DNA from: Pseudomonadota bacterium
Lineage (GTDB): Bacteria > Pseudomonadota > Alphaproteobacteria > Reyranellales > Reyranellaceae
Length of the DNA stretch: 53,498 nucleotides
Reading direction: 5' to 3'
Assembly: GCA_020160955.1 (NCBI GenBank)
Contig: JAIUOX010000019.1
Location: forward strand, 1-53,498
The position numbers and the translations under genes were made by a program. Numbering within the stretch: position 1 is the first letter of the stretch; every line of letters starts with the position of its first letter. The notes under the pieces were generated by a model that was not told the DNA's origin, searched no databases, and was given only the letters and a program-made list of their open reading frames with translations. Shown here one piece after another: positions 19,273 to 30,057 of this stretch.

Positions 19273-20268
19273 TCAGGAAAGATCGTCGACGTCGTTGCGC
19301 AGCTTCTGGCCGCTGCGGAAGCGCGCCAGGTTGTCGAGGAAGATGTCGAAGATCGCCTCGTTCTGGCCCAGCGAATGGCTGGCGGTGTGCGGCGACAGGA
19401 TGACGTTGGGCAGGTCCCACAGCGGTGACGCCGGGTCGAGCGGCTCGCGCTCGAAGACGTCGAGGTAGGCGCCCGCGAGGTGGCCGGAGCGCAGGGCGGC
19501 GATGACATCGGCCTCGACCGCGACCTCGCCGCGCGCCACGTTGATGACGCAGGCGCCCTTCGGCATCGCCGCGAAGGCCGCGGCGTTGGCCAGGCCACGG
19601 GTCTGCGGCGACGCGGGACAGCACAGGATCAGCCAGTCGGCGCCCGGCAGCACCGCCGGCAGCGCCTCGTAGGGCACGACGCGATCGACCGACGGCACCG
19701 GCTCGGCGGTGCGGCGCACGCCGATGGTCGCGAGCCCCAGCGTCTTCAGCAGCATCGCGATGGTGCGGCCGATCGGCCCCATGCCGACGATCACCGCGAC
19801 CTGGCCCTTGAGGTCGCGCGGCGAGCGCTCGCCCAGCCGCGGCTCCCAGGCGTGGCGGCGCTGGGCATCGGCCAGCAGCGGGAAGCGGCGGTTGAGCGCG
19901 ATCAGCGCCCCCAGCGTGCTGTGCGCCACCGTCACCGCGGTGGCGCCCGACGCCGTCGTGACCTTGACCCCGCGGGCCCGCAGCTCGCGGTAGATCGGCC
20001 GCTCCGCCCCGGCCGGGTGGATCTGCAGCCAGCGCAGGCCGGGCGCCTTGCGCAGCACGGTCTCGAAGCCGGCGAGCTCGGGCGTCGGGTTGTCCTTGGA
20101 CGACTTGCCGGTGACCTCGCGGGTCATGAAGGCGACCGGCGCCTCGCACGGACCGTCATGGGCCAGCGCCTCTTCCGCCGTGACGAAGTCGAGATCAGCG
20201 CCGTCCGGCGCGGCCTTGATGCGCGCGCCCCAAGTGTCGCGGGCGTGCGCGGACAGCAGCAGCTTCAT
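19273..20268 (-). CDS. D-2-hydroxyacid dehydrogenase (NAD-binding)
   Basis: 331 residues. The NAD-binding Rossmann motif is VGMGPIGRTI (161-170). The catalytic set of the family is present: Arg246 (NVARGEV), Glu275 (FEREP) and His294 (LSPHTASHS). It should reduce a 2-ketoacid or oxidise a D-2-hydroxyacid; the substrate cannot be told from sequence. It lies 9 bp downstream of the SulP gene on the same strand, suggesting co-transcription, and faces the XRE regulator across palindromic repeat copy 1. Confidence 0.9.
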   Translation of the reverse strand: MKLLLSAHARDTWGARIKAAPDGADLDFVTAEEALAHDGPCEAPVAFMTREVTGKSSKDNPTPELAGFETVLRKAPGLRWLQIHPAGAERPIYRELRARGVKVTTASGATAVTVAHSTLGALIALNRRFPLLADAQRRHAWEPRLGERSPRDLKGQVAVIVGMGPIGRTIAMLLKTLGLATIGVRRTAEPVPSVDRVVPYEALPAVLPGADWLILCCPASPQTRGLANAAAFAAMPKGACVINVARGEVAVEADVIAALRSGHLAGAYLDVFEREPLDPASPLWDLPNVILSPHTASHSLGQNEAIFDIFLDNLARFRSGQKLRNDVDDLS

Positions 20269-20277
20269 GGAAACGCA

Positions 20278-21987
<1,710 letters not shown>

Positions 21988-22120
21988 TTCACCAAGATTT
22001 TGTGTTTAATTAATTTAGCACGGCCGGGGACGCCTCGTCACGACCGAACAGCGGACTCGTGCCATAGTCTCTGCAAGGGCTCCTTGATGCATCGCAAAAA
22101 ACCCGGGCCCGGGAGGAAAC

Positions 22121-23116
22121 ATGAAGCGCAGAACCCTGGTGGGCGGCCTGGCCGCCTGCACCCTTGCCGCGCCGTTCGTCCGAACCGCCGCGGCCCAGGC
22201 GCCCGTCACGCTGAACGGCGCCGTCCAGTTCAACGACGACCATGCCTTCACCAAGGCGCTGGTCCGTTTCGAGGAGCTGGTGAAGAAGTACTACGGCAAG
22301 CCGATCAACTTCGTGCTGCACAAGAACTCGTCACTCGGCCTCGAGAAACAGTATTTCGAGTACATGGCGCAGGGCAAGGCGGTCGACTACGGCATCGTCT
22401 CGCCGGCCCACATGTCGACCTTCTCCAAGGCCGCGCCGTTCATCGACGCGCCGTTCCTGTTCCGCGACCTCGCGCACTGGAACAAGGTGCTGGACGCCGA
22501 CCTGCTGAAGCCGGTGGCCGACGAGATCGCGCAGAAGGCCGACGTCATGCTGGTCGGCTATGCCGGCGGCGGCGTGCGCAACATCTTCATCAACAAGCCG
22601 ATGAGCACGCTGGCCGAGATCAAGGGCCTCAAGGTCCGCGTCCAGGGCGCGCCGATCTGGTCGAAGACCTTCGCGGCGGCCGGCATGGCGCCGACCGTGA
22701 TCGCCTACAACGAGGTCTACAACGCGATCCAGAACAACGTCATCTCGGCCGGCGAGAACGAGGCGGCCGGTGTCGAGTCGATGAAGTTCTACGAGGTCGC
22801 GCCCAACCTCGCGATGACCGAGCACGCCATCACGATCCGGCCGATCTGCTTCTCGGGCAAGACCTTCAAGGGCCTGCCCAAGGACCTGCAGGAAGCCGTG
22901 GTCAAGGCGGGCAAGGAAGCCGGCGCCTACGGACGGCAGGTCGAGAGCGGCGAAGACGCCGAGAAGCTCGCGGCGCTGGAGAAGGCGGGCAAGCTCAAGC
23001 GCATCCCGTTCAAGGACCGCGCCGAGATGAAGAAGATGGTCGACCCGGTGATGGCGGCGTACGCCAAGGAAATCGGCGCCGACACGATCTACGCGAAGAT
23101 CGTCGCGCTGAACTGA
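22121..23116 (+). CDS. dctP: TRAP transporter substrate-binding protein (DctP family)
   Basis: 331 residues. The N-terminus MKRRTLVGGLAAC...AAAQA is an export signal; the twin Arg and hydrophobic stretch would also fit the Tat route, with cleavage near residue 26. The mature protein shows the DctP pattern, including DYGIVSPAHM, FLFRDLAHWNKVLD, GGGVRNIFINKPMSTLAEIKGLKVR and IQNNVISAGENE. It captures a carboxylate-type solute in the periplasm; the ligand is unknown. A GGAGG Shine-Dalgarno sequence precedes the ATG. It starts the dctPQM operon and diverges from the SulP gene. Confidence 0.95.
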   Translation: MKRRTLVGGLAACTLAAPFVRTAAAQAPVTLNGAVQFNDDHAFTKALVRFEELVKKYYGKPINFVLHKNSSLGLEKQYFEYMAQGKAVDYGIVSPAHMSTFSKAAPFIDAPFLFRDLAHWNKVLDADLLKPVADEIAQKADVMLVGYAGGGVRNIFINKPMSTLAEIKGLKVRVQGAPIWSKTFAAAGMAPTVIAYNEVYNAIQNNVISAGENEAAGVESMKFYEVAPNLAMTEHAITIRPICFSGKTFKGLPKDLQEAVVKAGKEAGAYGRQVESGEDAEKLAALEKAGKLKRIPFKDRAEMKKMVDPVMAAYAKEIGADTIYAKIVALN

Positions 23117-23127
23117 GCCCGGCGGCA

Positions 23128-23157
23128 GCGCGGCGGGGACCCGGGGTCCCGCCGCGC
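23128..23157 (+). terminator. Strong hairpin between dctP and dctQ
   Basis: GCGCGGC (23128-23134) pairs with GCCGCGC (23151-23157) and GGGACCC (23136-23142) with GGGTCCC (23144-23150), one bulged G separating the two blocks. It lies 11 bp after the dctP stop, with no U-tract. It probably attenuates read-through or stabilises the dctP mRNA 3' end, giving more binding protein than permease. Confidence 0.6.
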
Positions 23158-23202
23158 CGCCGTCGCCTGTCTTCCCGGACCGTCCGTCCTTCGCGGGGTT
23201 CC

Positions 23203-23718
23203 ATGACCCAGTCCGAGTCCGCGCCGCCGTCACCGTGGCGGCGCTTCACCGCCCTTTACGCCCAGTTCCTGACCATGCTGATGGCGGCGACCGTCGCGAT
23301 CCTGATCGTGCCGGTCACGCTGCAGATCGTGTCGCGCTACACCGCCCTGATCCCGTCCTACATCTGGACCGAGGAGATGGCGCGCTTCCTGTTCATCTGG
23401 ATGGTGATGATCGGCGCCATGATCGGCGTGCGCGAGAGCAGCCACTTCGAGGTCGATGTCTGGCCGACCCTGTCGCGCCGCGGCGAGGCGGCAATCCGCA
23501 TCGTCGCCCGGCTGGGGACGCTGGCTCTGGCCCTGGTGTTCGTGTGGGCCGGCACCGAGTTCACCCGCTTCGCGTGGTTCCGCACCTCCGAGCTGGCCGA
23601 CCTGCCGCTGTGGCTGATCCACATCGCGTGGCCGGTCACCGGCGTGACCTGGATCGTCTTCCTCGGCGAGCAGTTCGTCGACGAGACCCGCGCCCTGCTC
23701 GGCCGGAGCGTCGCATGA
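23203..23718 (+). CDS. dctQ: TRAP transporter small membrane subunit (DctQ family)
   Basis: 171 residues with four hydrophobic helices, the usual DctQ length and topology. VPVTLQIVSRY, WTEEMARFLFIWMVMIGAMIGVRE and SHFEVDVW are family landmarks; the WTEE...RF...W phrase is the best conserved. It pairs with DctM in the inner membrane. Its stop overlaps the dctM start as ATGA, so the two are coupled; a hairpin separates it from dctP. Confidence 0.94.
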   Translation: MTQSESAPPSPWRRFTALYAQFLTMLMAATVAILIVPVTLQIVSRYTALIPSYIWTEEMARFLFIWMVMIGAMIGVRESSHFEVDVWPTLSRRGEAAIRIVARLGTLALALVFVWAGTEFTRFAWFRTSELADLPLWLIHIAWPVTGVTWIVFLGEQFVDETRALLGRSVA

Positions 23719-25034
23719 CCGGCGCGCTGTTCTCGGCCGGCGAGGCCGCCTCGATCCTGTTCGGCGGGTTCTTCCTGCTGCTGGTACTGCGCGTGCCGGT
23801 GGCCGTGGCGCTGGGACTCGCCTGCCTGCCTCTCGCCTGGCTGGAACCGCGGCTCGGGCCGATGATGATCGTCCAGGAGACCTTCAACGCCTACAACTCG
23901 TTCATCCTGCTGGCGGTGCCGTTCTTCCTGCTGACCGCCAACCTGATGGGCGTCGGCGGCATCACCGACCGCCTCGTCGCGCTGTCGCGCGCGCTGGTCG
24001 GCAGCTGGCCCGGCTCGCTGGCCCAGATCAACGTCGTGCTGTCGGTGTTCTTCGCCGGCATCTCGGGCTCGTCGACCGCCGATGCCGCCAGCCAGAGCAA
24101 GATCTTCATCGATGCCCAGACCAAGGAGGGCTACGACCTGTCCTTCTCGATCGCCATCACCGCGGTCTCGGCGGTGCTGGCGGTGATCATCCCGCCGTCG
24201 ATCCTGATGATCGTGTGGGGCGGCCTGATCTCGACCTCGATCGGCGCGCTCTACCTCGCGGGCGTCGTGCCGGGCCTGCTGATCGCCGGCGCCCAGATGG
24301 CGACCGTGCACATCTACGCGGTGCGTCGCGGCTACCCGACCTATCCGCGCGAGGGCTTCCGCCAGCTCTTGTGCTCGATCTGGGTGTCGCTACCGGCCCT
24401 GATGACGCCGGTGATCATCGTCGGCGGCATCCTGGCGGGCTGGTTCACCGCCACCGAGTCGGCCTGCGTCGCGGTGCTCTACTCGGCGGTGCTGTCGATC
24501 TTCGCCTACCGCGCGATGGGCATGAAGGAGCTGTACCGCGCGCTGATCGACACCGGCCGCCTCGCCTCGGTGGCGCTGTTCTGCGTCGGCACCGCCTCGG
24601 CCTTCGGCTGGCTGCTGGCCTACTACCGCATCCCGCAGGAGCTGCTGGCCAACGTCACGGCGTGGGGCATGGGACCGATCGGCGTCGGCTTCTTCATCGC
24701 CCTGGTGTTCCTCGTGGTCGGCTGCTTCCTCGACGCCATCCCGGCGATCGTGATCGTCGGCACCGTGCTGCAGCCGCTGGCCGCCTCGGTCGACATGAAC
24801 CCGGTGCACTTCGCCATCGTGTCGATCGTGTCGCTGGCGTTCGGGCTCGTCACGCCGCCCTACGGGCTGTGCCTGATGATCGCCTGCGCCGTCGCCGGGG
24901 TGCGCCTGCGCTACGCGATCAAGGACACGGTGATCATGCTGGTGCCGATGCTGCTGGTGCTGGTCGCCATGATCCTGTGGCCGGACATCGCGCTGTTCCT
25001 GCCCCGGCTGCTGGCGCCCGATCTCCTGAAGTAG
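23715..25034 (+). CDS. dctM: TRAP transporter large permease (DctM family)
   Basis: 439 residues, about 12 hydrophobic segments. Typical DctM phrases are NSFILLAVPFFLLTANLMGVGGI, FFAGISGSSTADAA, VIIPPSILMIVWG, GWFTATESACVAVLYS and FGLVTPPYGLCL. It is the Na+-dependent carrier subunit that moves the solute released by DctP. It begins with a 4-bp overlap with dctQ. Its stop codon directly abuts the stop of the convergent hydrolase gene, with no intergenic base. Confidence 0.96.
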   Translation: MTGALFSAGEAASILFGGFFLLLVLRVPVAVALGLACLPLAWLEPRLGPMMIVQETFNAYNSFILLAVPFFLLTANLMGVGGITDRLVALSRALVGSWPGSLAQINVVLSVFFAGISGSSTADAASQSKIFIDAQTKEGYDLSFSIAITAVSAVLAVIIPPSILMIVWGGLISTSIGALYLAGVVPGLLIAGAQMATVHIYAVRRGYPTYPREGFRQLLCSIWVSLPALMTPVIIVGGILAGWFTATESACVAVLYSAVLSIFAYRAMGMKELYRALIDTGRLASVALFCVGTASAFGWLLAYYRIPQELLANVTAWGMGPIGVGFFIALVFLVVGCFLDAIPAIVIVGTVLQPLAASVDMNPVHFAIVSIVSLAFGLVTPPYGLCLMIACAVAGVRLRYAIKDTVIMLVPMLLVLVAMILWPDIALFLPRLLAPDLLK

Positions 25035-26585
25035 TCAGGGCAGGTTGCGCGCCCGCTCGAACGCCGCGGTGAAGTTGGGCGGCGTGTCGGCGCGGCACGG
25101 CAGGGGCTTCTTCGGGTCGGGCTCGTCGATGAAGGCGTCGCGCAGCCGCGCCGCGCAGGCGTCCTGCACGACCACGCCGTGGCCCTGGCCGCGGAAGGTG
25201 ACGTGGCGCGACGACGACAGCGTCTTCGCCGCCTCGCGCGCCCAGGCGGGCGGCGTCAGCCAGTCGAAGGTGCCGCTCAGCAGCAGCGTCGGCACCGCCG
25301 ACTTCACCGGCTGGCGCTCGGCGGCCGGCGCCGGCGCGACCCGCCACACCGGGCAGAAGGCCGGCGACTTGCTGGTCCGGGCATTCAGCCCGTAGACGCC
25401 GGTCGCCTCGATCTGGCGGCGGCGCGCGGCGCGGTCGACCGCCGACCAGGTCTCGCGGCACTCGATGCTGTTGTACAGCCCGTCGAACTGCTGGGCGTTC
25501 TGCTCGAGCAGGCCGCCGTCGCTGGTCTCGAGGTCCTCGGCGAACAGCTTGAGCAGGCGCACGTCCTTCTTCTGCAGGGCCGCCACCGTCTCGGGGATCA
25601 GCGCCGCCTCGCCCTCGCGCATCATGTGGAGCAGCACCATCAGGAGCTTGGTGCCGTCGACCTGCACCGGCTGCGGCCCGTCCTCGAGCTGCAGGGTGAG
25701 GTCGACCGGCCGGGCGTTGGCCGCCTCGATGGCGCCCTCGACCGTCGCCCGCAGGTCGGGGTGGCGCTCTCGGCACAGCGGGTCGGCGGCGCAGTCGGCG
25801 TACAGTCGCTCGAAGGCGCGCTTGACGATCTCGGCCTCGTTCTGCTCGCCGTTGACCTGCGGCGGGTAGACGCCGTCGAGCACCGCGGCGCGCACCAGGT
25901 CGGGATGACGGCGCATCACCTCGAGCGCCCAGCGCGTGCCGTAGGACACGCCGTAGATGTTGATCTTGGGCAGCGACATCGCGGCCGCCAGGTCGGCCAC
26001 GTCGTCGGCCAGGGCCGGCGTGCTGTACTGGCCGAGGTCGATCTTGCGGCGGTCCAGCCCGGCGCGGCAGCGCGTCAGGATCTCGCGCTCCTGCTCCTCG
26101 GTGACGGCGCGGCGGCGGGCCTTGGCCGGCTCGGTGCGCGGCCCGAAGCAGTCGAGGTTGGGGGTCGAGCCGCCGGCGCCGCGCTGGCTGACGATCACCA
26201 CGTCGCGCTTGCGCCGGATGTTGGCGGTCTCGTTCCACCAGTCGCCCTCGGCCAGCGCGTCGGCCCCCGGCGCGATGGCGACCAGCGGCGCGTCGCCCGG
26301 CCCGCCGGACAGGTAGAACATCGGCTCGGCGCCGGCCGTCCGCTTGGCCTTGAGCACCGCCACCTTGAGCTTGATCTCGCGGCCGTCGGGCTGCTCGCGG
26401 TTCTCCGGCACGGTCAGCACGAAGCACTCGACGCGGTCGCCGCGCGGCGCCTTGAAGCTGCAGCGTTCGCGTTCCAGCCGCGACGCCGCCGACGCCGCGG
26501 GCGCGGTCCAGGGGCCCGTCCCCAGTGCCGCCAGCAGCACCAGCAGGCCGATCGCCCCTCCGCGGTGAGACCACGCGCGCGCCAT
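25035..26585 (-). CDS. Secreted alpha/beta hydrolase, S33/TAP-like peptidase
   Basis: 516 residues. A signal peptide is evident: MARAWSHRGG, hydrophobic AIGLLVLLAALG, then APAASAASR. The hydrolase core has SGGPGD (93-98), the nucleophile Ser214 in YGVSYGT, an Asp in GTFDWLTPP and a His in GQGHGVV, so the triad is complete; the end matches the TAP-like C-terminal domain of tripeptidyl or prolyl aminopeptidases. Several cysteines in the mature protein suggest disulfides. The likely role is periplasmic peptide or ester hydrolysis. Upstream in-frame ATGs exist (26633, 26603), but 26585 gives the cleanest signal peptide. It diverges from the MFS gene. Confidence 0.88.
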   Translation of the reverse strand: MARAWSHRGGAIGLLVLLAALGTGPWTAPAASAASRLERERCSFKAPRGDRVECFVLTVPENREQPDGREIKLKVAVLKAKRTAGAEPMFYLSGGPGDAPLVAIAPGADALAEGDWWNETANIRRKRDVVIVSQRGAGGSTPNLDCFGPRTEPAKARRRAVTEEQEREILTRCRAGLDRRKIDLGQYSTPALADDVADLAAAMSLPKINIYGVSYGTRWALEVMRRHPDLVRAAVLDGVYPPQVNGEQNEAEIVKRAFERLYADCAADPLCRERHPDLRATVEGAIEAANARPVDLTLQLEDGPQPVQVDGTKLLMVLLHMMREGEAALIPETVAALQKKDVRLLKLFAEDLETSDGGLLEQNAQQFDGLYNSIECRETWSAVDRAARRRQIEATGVYGLNARTSKSPAFCPVWRVAPAPAAERQPVKSAVPTLLLSGTFDWLTPPAWAREAAKTLSSSRHVTFRGQGHGVVVQDACAARLRDAFIDEPDPKKPLPCRADTPPNFTAAFERARNLP

Positions 26586-26691
26586 GGACTCTTTTTGCCA
26601 CATCGGGGCTTGTGGGGGCATGAAGTAATTCATTGGAAGCCGCCCGGGGATTGCCTTGTCTCGGCGGCGGCTTGGCCGCAGGTTGGCCGCC

Positions 26692-27945
26692 ATGACCTCC
26701 CGCTCCTACTGGACCGCCGTTTGGTGCGGTTTTCTCGTCCTCACCATCGGCCTCGGCGTGCGCCAGAGCTTCGGCATCTTCCTGAAGCCGGTGTCGGCCG
26801 AGCTGCATGTCGGCCGCGAGCTGTTCTCCTTCGGTACCGCCCTGTCGATGCTGCTGATGGGCGCCGTGGCGCCCTTCGCGGGACGGTTGTGCGACCGCTA
26901 CGGCTCGGCCATCACGATCGCCGGCGGCGGCGTGATCTACGTCGCGGGCATGGTCGTCACCGCCCTGATGCACGACGGCTGGATGCTGATCCTCGGCAAT
27001 GTCCTGGTCGGGGTCGGCCTGTCGGCCGCCTCGTTCGGACCGGTGCTGGGCGTCATCCTGCGTGTCGCACCGCCGGCCAAGCAGGCGCTGGCGGTCGGCA
27101 TCTGCTCGGCCGGCGGCTCGTTCGGCCAGTTCTTCATCGTGCCATTGGCGGCCGTCCTGCAGGGCTATTTCGGCGACTGGCGCCCGACCATGTGGGCGCT
27201 CACCACGCTGGCCGTGCTGATGATCCTCCTGGCCGCCGGCCTCAACGACAACCAGCAGATCGCGGCCAACCGCCGGGCGGGCGGCGGCGGCCAGACGGCG
27301 CGCCAGGCGTTGGCCGAGGCGTTCAGCCAGCGCAGCTACGTCCTGCTGGTCGTTGGCTACTTCGTGTGCGGCTTCCACGTCGCCTTCGTCGGCGGCCACC
27401 TGCCGGCCTACATCTCGGACAAGGGCATCGGCCTCTCGCTGTTCGGCGTCAGCCTGACGCCCGCCGAGCTGGGTGGCTGGGCGATCGGCATGGTCGGCCT
27501 GTTCAACATCGTCGGCACCATCCTGTGGAGCTCGATGGGCGGCACGCACAAGCGCAAGAACCTGCTGACGCTGCTCTACCTGCTGCGCTCGCTGGTCTTC
27601 CTGGTCTTCGTGCTGACGCCGATCTCGGCCGCCTCGGTGCTGGCCTTCTCGGCGGCGCTGGGCTTCCTGTGGCTGGGCACCGTGCCGCTGACCACCGCGC
27701 TGGTCGGCTTCATCTTCGGCCCGGTGCATCTCACGATGCTGAACGGCTTCGTGTTCTTCGGCCACCAGGTCGGCAGCTTCTTCGGCAGCTGGGGCGGCGG
27801 CCGCCTCTACGACGTGCAGGGCAACTACGACACCATGTGGTGGATCGCGATCGCGCTGGGCCTGGTCTCCGCGCTGCTGCACTTCCCGATCGTCGAGGAG
27901 CGGCTGGTCCGTCCCGCGCCTGCCCCGCTGCCGCAGGCGGCATGA
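26692..27945 (+). CDS. MFS transporter, OFA/monocarboxylate-like
   Basis: 417 residues, 12 hydrophobic segments. RQSFGIFLKPVSAELHVGR in the first helix region, GRLCDRYGSA as the loop 2-3 motif, SAGGSFGQFF and GTILWSSMGGTHKRKN are like OFA/oxalate-formate and monocarboxylate-type carriers. The substrate is probably an organic anion but cannot be fixed. I chose ATG 26692; a longer start at 26656 would add an unlikely Arg-rich N-terminus. It diverges from the secreted hydrolase with 106 bp between starts and overlaps a tiny membrane-peptide gene by 4 bp at its 3' end. Confidence 0.9.
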   Translation: MTSRSYWTAVWCGFLVLTIGLGVRQSFGIFLKPVSAELHVGRELFSFGTALSMLLMGAVAPFAGRLCDRYGSAITIAGGGVIYVAGMVVTALMHDGWMLILGNVLVGVGLSAASFGPVLGVILRVAPPAKQALAVGICSAGGSFGQFFIVPLAAVLQGYFGDWRPTMWALTTLAVLMILLAAGLNDNQQIAANRRAGGGGQTARQALAEAFSQRSYVLLVVGYFVCGFHVAFVGGHLPAYISDKGIGLSLFGVSLTPAELGGWAIGMVGLFNIVGTILWSSMGGTHKRKNLLTLLYLLRSLVFLVFVLTPISAASVLAFSAALGFLWLGTVPLTTALVGFIFGPVHLTMLNGFVFFGHQVGSFFGSWGGGRLYDVQGNYDTMWWIAIALGLVSALLHFPIVEERLVRPAPAPLPQAA

Positions 27946-28079
27946 CCTCGGCCTGGCGGTCCCCGATCGTCTGGGCCCCCGCCGCCCTCGTGGCGGCGGC
28001 CGTGCTGCTGTCGTTCGTGATGTGGGGCCTCAACGGGCCGGCGTACCTCGTCGACCTCGTGGCGGCGTATTGCCTGTGA
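27942..28079 (+). CDS. 45-residue single-pass membrane peptide coupled to the MFS gene
   Basis: The frame begins with an ATG overlapping the MFS stop codon (ATGA) and runs 45 residues to a TGA 7 bp before the convergent hslU stop. It has one hydrophobic helix (about 9-30, WAPAALVAAAVLLSFVMWGL) with a short polar N-terminus. The 4-bp overlap and the clean hydrophobic profile argue for a real gene, possibly a small accessory subunit of the transporter. I know no family for it. Confidence 0.55.
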   Translation: MTSAWRSPIVWAPAALVAAAVLLSFVMWGLNGPAYLVDLVAAYCL

Positions 28080-28086
28080 GGCCGCG

Positions 28087-29397
28087 CTACAACACGAACT
28101 TCGAAAGATCTGCGTCCTTGGCCAGCGTGCCGACGCGCTCGCGCACGTAGGCGGCGTCGATCTCGACCTTGTGGCCGGGCCGGTCGGAGGCGGTGAAGCT
28201 GATTTCCTCGAGCAGCTTCTCCATCACCGTGTGCAGGCGGCGGGCGCCGATATTCTCGACCGTCTGGTTGATGTCGGCCGACAGGCGCGCCAGCTCGTCG
28301 ATCGAGTCGTCGCGGAAGTCGAGCTCGACCTTCTCGGTCGCCATCAGCGCCTTGTACTGCTTCACCAGGCTGGCCTCGGGCTCGGTCAGGATGCGCTTGA
28401 AGTCGTCCTGGGTGAGCGACGCCAGGCTGACCCGGATCGGCAGGCGGCCCTGCAGCTCGGGGAGCATGTCGGACGGCTTGGAGAGGTGGAAGGCGCCCGA
28501 GCAGATGAACAGCACGTGGTCGGTCTTCACCGGGCCGTGCTTAGTGTTGACCGTGGTGCCCTCGATCAGCGGCAGCAGGTCGCGCTGCACGCCCTCGCGG
28601 CTGACGTCGCCGCCGCCGCGGAACTCGCTGCGCGCCGTGATCTTGTCGATCTCGTCGATGAACACGATGCCGTTCTGCTCGACCGACTCGCGGGCCTCGC
28701 GCACCACCCGCTCCTGGTCGAGCAGCTTGTCGCTCTCCTCGCGCATCAGCGTCTCGTAGCTCTCGGCGACCGTCATCTTGCGCTTCCTGGTGCGCCCGCC
28801 GAACGCCTTGCCCAGCATGTCGCCGATATTGATCATGCCGACCGAAGCGCCCGGCTGGCCGGGCACCTCGAACGACATCGGCGCGCCCTGGTCGGCGACC
28901 TCGACCTCGATCTCGCGGTCGGCCATCTCGCCGGCGCGCAGCTTGTGGCGGAAGCGCAGGCGGGTTTCCTCGCTGGCATTGGCGCCGCACAGCGCGTCGA
29001 TCACGCGGTCCTCGGCGGCCAGCTCGGCCTTGGCGCGGACGTCCTTGCGCAGCCGCTCGCGCGCCATGTCGATCGACACTTCCATCAGGTCGCGCGCGAT
29101 CTGCTCGACGTCGCGGCCGACGTAGCCGACCTCGGTGAACTTGGTCGCCTCGACCTTGAGGAACGGCGCGTCGGCCAGCTTGGCCAGCCGGCGCGCGATC
29201 TCGGTCTTGCCGCAGCCGGTCGGGCCGATCATCAGGATGTTCTTCGGCAGCACTTCCTCGCGCAGCGCCTCGGGCAGCTGCAGGCGGCGCCAGCGGTTGC
29301 GCAGCGCGATCGCCACGGCGCGCTTGGCCTCCTGCTGGCCGACGATGTGCTTGTCGAGCTCGGAGACGATCTCGCGGGGGGAAAAGTCGTTGCTCAT
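28087..29397 (-). CDS. hslU: ATP-dependent protease ATPase subunit HslU (ClpY)
   Basis: 436 residues. It begins [20 protein letters not shown], with Walker [10 protein letters not shown] near residue 58, the conserved pore motif GYVGRDVE, the family insertion (I domain) in the middle, Walker [11 protein letters not shown], and the ending DLSKFVL expected for HslU, whose C-terminal tail docks into HslV. It unfolds substrates for HslV. It lies 5 bp after hslV, a standard hslVU operon. The 3' end faces the small MFS-linked peptide gene with a 7-bp gap. Confidence 0.97.
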   Translation of the reverse strand: MSNDFSPREIVSELDKHIVGQQEAKRAVAIALRNRWRRLQLPEALREEVLPKNILMIGPTGCGKTEIARRLAKLADAPFLKVEATKFTEVGYVGRDVEQIARDLMEVSIDMARERLRKDVRAKAELAAEDRVIDALCGANASEETRLRFRHKLRAGEMADREIEVEVADQGAPMSFEVPGQPGASVGMINIGDMLGKAFGGRTRKRKMTVAESYETLMREESDKLLDQERVVREARESVEQNGIVFIDEIDKITARSEFRGGGDVSREGVQRDLLPLIEGTTVNTKHGPVKTDHVLFICSGAFHLSKPSDMLPELQGRLPIRVSLASLTQDDFKRILTEPEASLVKQYKALMATEKVELDFRDDSIDELARLSADINQTVENIGARRLHTVMEKLLEEISFTASDRPGHKVEIDAAYVRERVGTLAKDADLSKFVL

Positions 29398-29402
29398 GGC
29401 GA

Positions 29403-29975
29403 TCAAAGCTTCTCGATGACGAGATTGTGGTTGGTGTAGACGCAGATGTCGGCGGCGATGCCCATCGCCTTGCGCGCGATCGCCTCGGCGTCCATGCCCT
29501 CGACATCGATCAGCGCCCGCGCCGCGGCCAGCGCGTAGTTGCCGCCCGAGCCGATCGCGATGATGCCGCCCTCCGGCTCCAGCACGTCGCCTGAACCCGA
29601 CAGCAGGAGCGACACGTCCTTGTCGGCCACCGCCATCATCGCCTCGAGCCGCCGCAGGTAGCGGTCGGTGCGCCAGTCCTTGGCGAGCTCGATGCAGGCG
29701 CGCAGCAGCTGGCCGGGGTGGCGCTCCAGCTTGGCTTCCAGCCGCTCGAACAGGGTGAAGGCGTCGGCGGTCGAGCCGGCGAAACCGGCCAGGATGCCGC
29801 CGGTACCCAGCCGCCGGACCTTCTTGGCGTTGCCCTTGACGATGGTCGGTCCCATCGAGACCTGGCCGTCGCCCGCCATGATGACCTGCCCGCCCTTGCG
29901 GACCGAGAGGATCGTGGTGGCGTGCCAGCCGGGCGAGGCGGAACCGGAAGAGGCCGGATTTTCGGAGGAAAGCAT
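29403..29975 (-). CDS. hslV: ATP-dependent protease peptidase subunit HslV (ClpQ) with N-terminal extension
   Basis: 190 residues. The proteasome-like core starts [23 protein letters not shown] and includes [23 protein letters not shown] and [11 protein letters not shown]. The catalytic Thr is not at position 2 but at residue 20, after a 19-residue Ser/Pro-rich leader ending GWHA, so the leader must be removed to expose the active Thr. Other alphaproteobacteria carry a similar WHGTT leader, as I recall. It is upstream of hslU with a 5-bp gap and diverges from the DadA-like gene. Confidence 0.95.
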   Translation of the reverse strand: MLSSENPASSGSASPGWHATTILSVRKGGQVIMAGDGQVSMGPTIVKGNAKKVRRLGTGGILAGFAGSTADAFTLFERLEAKLERHPGQLLRACIELAKDWRTDRYLRRLEAMMAVADKDVSLLLSGSGDVLEPEGGIIAIGSGGNYALAAARALIDVEGMDAEAIARKAMGIAADICVYTNHNLVIEKL

Positions 29976-30057
29976 CCGCCGTAGATAGTGATTTCGGCCG
30001 GCGAATCAATTGCTTGCCGCAGCCCGCCGGCGCGCGGGGCGTGCTACCTTGCCTCGC

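Noticed and set aside
24934..27882. Minus-strand frame of almost 1,000 codons spanning the hydrolase and MFS region
   Set aside because: Its product is His/Arg/Gln-rich noise in another frame than the hydrolase gene, which has a signal peptide and a catalytic triad.
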